From positions 6,572,001 to 6,636,000 of the forward strand of contig NZ_CP019082.1 of assembly GCF_001956985.1 (NCBI RefSeq): a stretch of 64,000 bases of DNA, written 5' to 3'. Every line of letters begins with the position of its first letter. The first letter of the stretch is position 1. The DNA comes from Paludisphaera borealis (GTDB lineage: Bacteria; Planctomycetota; Planctomycetia; Isosphaerales; Isosphaeraceae). This document shows positions 62,541 to 64,000 of the stretch, piece after piece. Position numbers and translations under genes: made by a program. Below the pieces are notes generated by a model. The model saw only the letters and a program-made list of their open reading frames with translations, did not search any database and was not told the origin of the DNA.

Positions 62541-63806
62541 GTGGTCGCGACCCGGTCATACTTCGGGGCGGCGATTCTGATCGTGGCGGCCATGGCCGTC
62601 GCGGGTTGGTCGTGGCATGCGCGGCGAGGGGAGCCTGCGACCGCGCGCGAGGCTCGGGCGGCGGTCGCGGCGGGTCGTTACGAGGACGCTTCGGCCGCGC
62701 TCGCGCGATGGGCCGCCGCCGCGCCGGACGAGCCCGAGGCCCTCGTGACTGAGGGCCGGATCTTGATCGCGCGAGGAGCGGTCGTCGAGGCGAGAGAAGC
62801 GCTCAAGAAGGCGATCGCGCGGGGCGTTCCGGGTCCGGGACCGGCGTTGCTCCGCGCGCTGATCGCCGCGAAGACCGGCCGCGGCGCCGAGGCCGTCCCC
62901 GCACTGCACCGGGAGTTCGCCGAAGGTCGCGGACCCGACCGGCAGGTCGACGAGGCGCTGGCGAAAGTCTACCTGGAGGCTTTCGACCTGGGACGGGCGA
63001 CGGCGGTACTCGATCGATGGGCGCGGGATTTCCCCGACGATCCCAAGCCGTACCTCTGGCGAGCAGAGGCCCACGCCCGCGACGGCGGCGACCCTGGCGC
63101 TGTATTGCACGACTATCAGGAGGCGCTCGACCGCGACCCGAAGCTTGCGCGCGCCCGGCTCGGCCTGGCCGACGCGCTCCGCCAGGCGCACCGTTCGATC
63201 GAAGCCGCCGCCGCTTACGACGCCTATCTCGCGGCCGAGCCCAACGACGCCTCGGCCCACTTCGGCGCGGGCCGTAGCCTGTTGGACCAGGGCGACGAGG
63301 AGGCCGCGATCCGCCATCTGACCCGGGCGTCGGAACTCAATCCCGGCAACGCCGAACCGCTCAAGGAACTCGCCGAGGCCGCCCAGCGTCGCGGCGACTG
63401 GCCCGGCGCCCTGGCCCTCCTCGACCGGGCGACCGCCCTGGACCCCAACGACGTCCCCGTGCGGTACAGCCGAGGCGTCGTCCTGGCTCGCCTGGGAAGG
63501 ACCGAGGAAGCCCGGGCGGAACAGGCCGCGGCGGGCCGCTTGCGTGACGATCTCAAAAGCCTCAACGCGGCGCGGTCTCGGCTCGTCGCCGACCCTCACG
63601 ACCGCGACAGCCAACTTGCGATCGCGCGCTGGATGTTCGACCATGCGCACGAGGACGAGGGCGCCCGGTGGGCCGGCCGCATCCTCGATGAGCGGCCGGG
63701 CGATTCCGAGGCCAGCCGCCTGCTCGCCGATTATCACGAGCGACGGGGCGAGACGGGCCTTGCCAACTTCCACCGTCTGCAAGTGACGCCGGAGGCCGCA
63801 CGATGA
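62541..63806 (+). CDS. TPR protein with N-terminal anchor
   Basis: A 421-residue protein started at GTG 62541, with GGGAGG upstream. One N-terminal hydrophobic segment (YFGAAILIVAAMAVAGWSW) is followed by about ten tetratricopeptide-like repeats (for example AAYDAYLAAEPNDASAHFGA and HLTRASELNPGNAEPLKELA). TPR units bind proteins; the partner is unknown. Its stop overlaps the next start as ATGA, so the two are cotranslated. Confidence 0.75.
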   Translation: MVATRSYFGAAILIVAAMAVAGWSWHARRGEPATAREARAAVAAGRYEDASAALARWAAAAPDEPEALVTEGRILIARGAVVEAREALKKAIARGVPGPGPALLRALIAAKTGRGAEAVPALHREFAEGRGPDRQVDEALAKVYLEAFDLGRATAVLDRWARDFPDDPKPYLWRAEAHARDGGDPGAVLHDYQEALDRDPKLARARLGLADALRQAHRSIEAAAAYDAYLAAEPNDASAHFGAGRSLLDQGDEEAAIRHLTRASELNPGNAEPLKELAEAAQRRGDWPGALALLDRATALDPNDVPVRYSRGVVLARLGRTEEARAEQAAAGRLRDDLKSLNAARSRLVADPHDRDSQLAIARWMFDHAHEDEGARWAGRILDERPGDSEASRLLADYHERRGETGLANFHRLQVTPEAAR

Positions 63807-64000
63807 AAGCCGCATTCGGATCAATCGCATTGAGGCTCCTCCTGGCCGGGATCGTCCTGGTCGCGACCTGCCTGGGCGCGGCCGTCGCCCTCACCGACCC
63901 GGCGCCGGCGACGCTGCCCGGGCGCGTCTGGGCCTGGATGTCCGCTCGCCCGGCCCGAGCATCGGCACCGCCCCAGGCTCGCGCAGCCAGGGCCGTCGAC
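63803..64000 (+). CDS. Hypothetical exported protein, cut by window edge
   Basis: The first 66 codons of a gene whose ATG overlaps the TPR stop. It begins with a signal-like segment (LRLLLAGIVLVATCLGAAVA) followed by a proline- and alanine-rich stretch. The rest lies right of the window, so no family can be assigned. Confidence 0.55.
   Translation, partial: MKAAFGSIALRLLLAGIVLVATCLGAAVALTDPAPATLPGRVWAWMSARPARASAPPQARAARAVD

Overview
The window joins two kinds of DNA. Positions 1 to about 24,297 are most of a tailed-phage genome (an HK97-type siphovirus prophage). From about 24,298 to the right edge is chromosome of a high-G+C planctomycete, probably of the Isosphaeraceae type. Evidence for the host is a DUF1549/DUF1553 protein with a planctomycete cytochrome-c domain next to a DUF1501 protein, a DUF1559 pseudopilin-like protein, a RicT/Minf_1886 pair, a Trm112 protein, KDO-8-phosphate synthase, and many secreted low-complexity proteins.

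Prophage. The left edge (1-4.0 kb) holds accessory genes that are visibly less G+C-rich than the rest: an unknown protein, a protein with a HEPN-type RHNMVH motif, a convergent DUF262-AlbA_2 (Schlafen-type) fusion, and a small MptE/sialyltransferase-like protein. An HNH nuclease then leads into the packaging and head genes: TerS, TerL, portal, prohead protease, major capsid, connector, head closure and gp10-like. A large collagen-like/glycine-rich fibre gene with a small companion sits between the gp10-like gene and the DUF3168 tail terminator. The tail module follows: tube protein, two tail-assembly chaperone frames joined by a CCCAAAA -1 slippery site, tape measure, and several unrecognised tail-tip genes. 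The right end has a reverse-oriented DUF4145 gene flanked by copies of a 33-bp repeat, an intrinsic terminator and a DUF2493 (SLOG) gene. No integrase, repressor or lysis gene is visible, so the element continues left of the window. Its right border coincides with a yifB/comM gene that keeps only about 71 native codons, so the element most likely integrated into that gene.

Chromosome, left to right: a DUF4177 zinc-ribbon protein, a CNNM/CorC-type membrane protein, a secreted esterase, a TolC-type lipoprotein with a small secreted partner, a 2-hydroxyacid dehydrogenase, a glucuronate isomerase-family protein divergent from a CoaB-like protein, an HlyD-type adaptor with a BlaI-like operator, an isocitrate/isopropylmalate dehydrogenase, an APC permease fused to universal-stress domains, a diacylglycerol kinase-like protein, KdsA, a lipoprotein with TPR-like C-terminus, a glycosyltransferase, tRNA-Thr(CGT), an MFS carrier with a GH51 arabinofuranosidase, and the RicT/Minf_1886/small membrane protein operon.

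A complete IS66-family element (53,324-54,851) follows, with matching terminal repeats and a perfect 8-bp target duplication (CTGGAATC). Beyond it lie a VHL-beta-like/HExxH protein, Trm112, and a leftward run DUF2292, DUF1559, DUF1549/DUF1553, DUF1501 that ends at a strong hairpin terminator. A rightward TPR gene and the start of another gene close the window.

All assignments come from reading the sequence and remembered family motifs; no database search was run. Start codons were chosen by ribosome-binding sites and overlaps with neighbouring genes.
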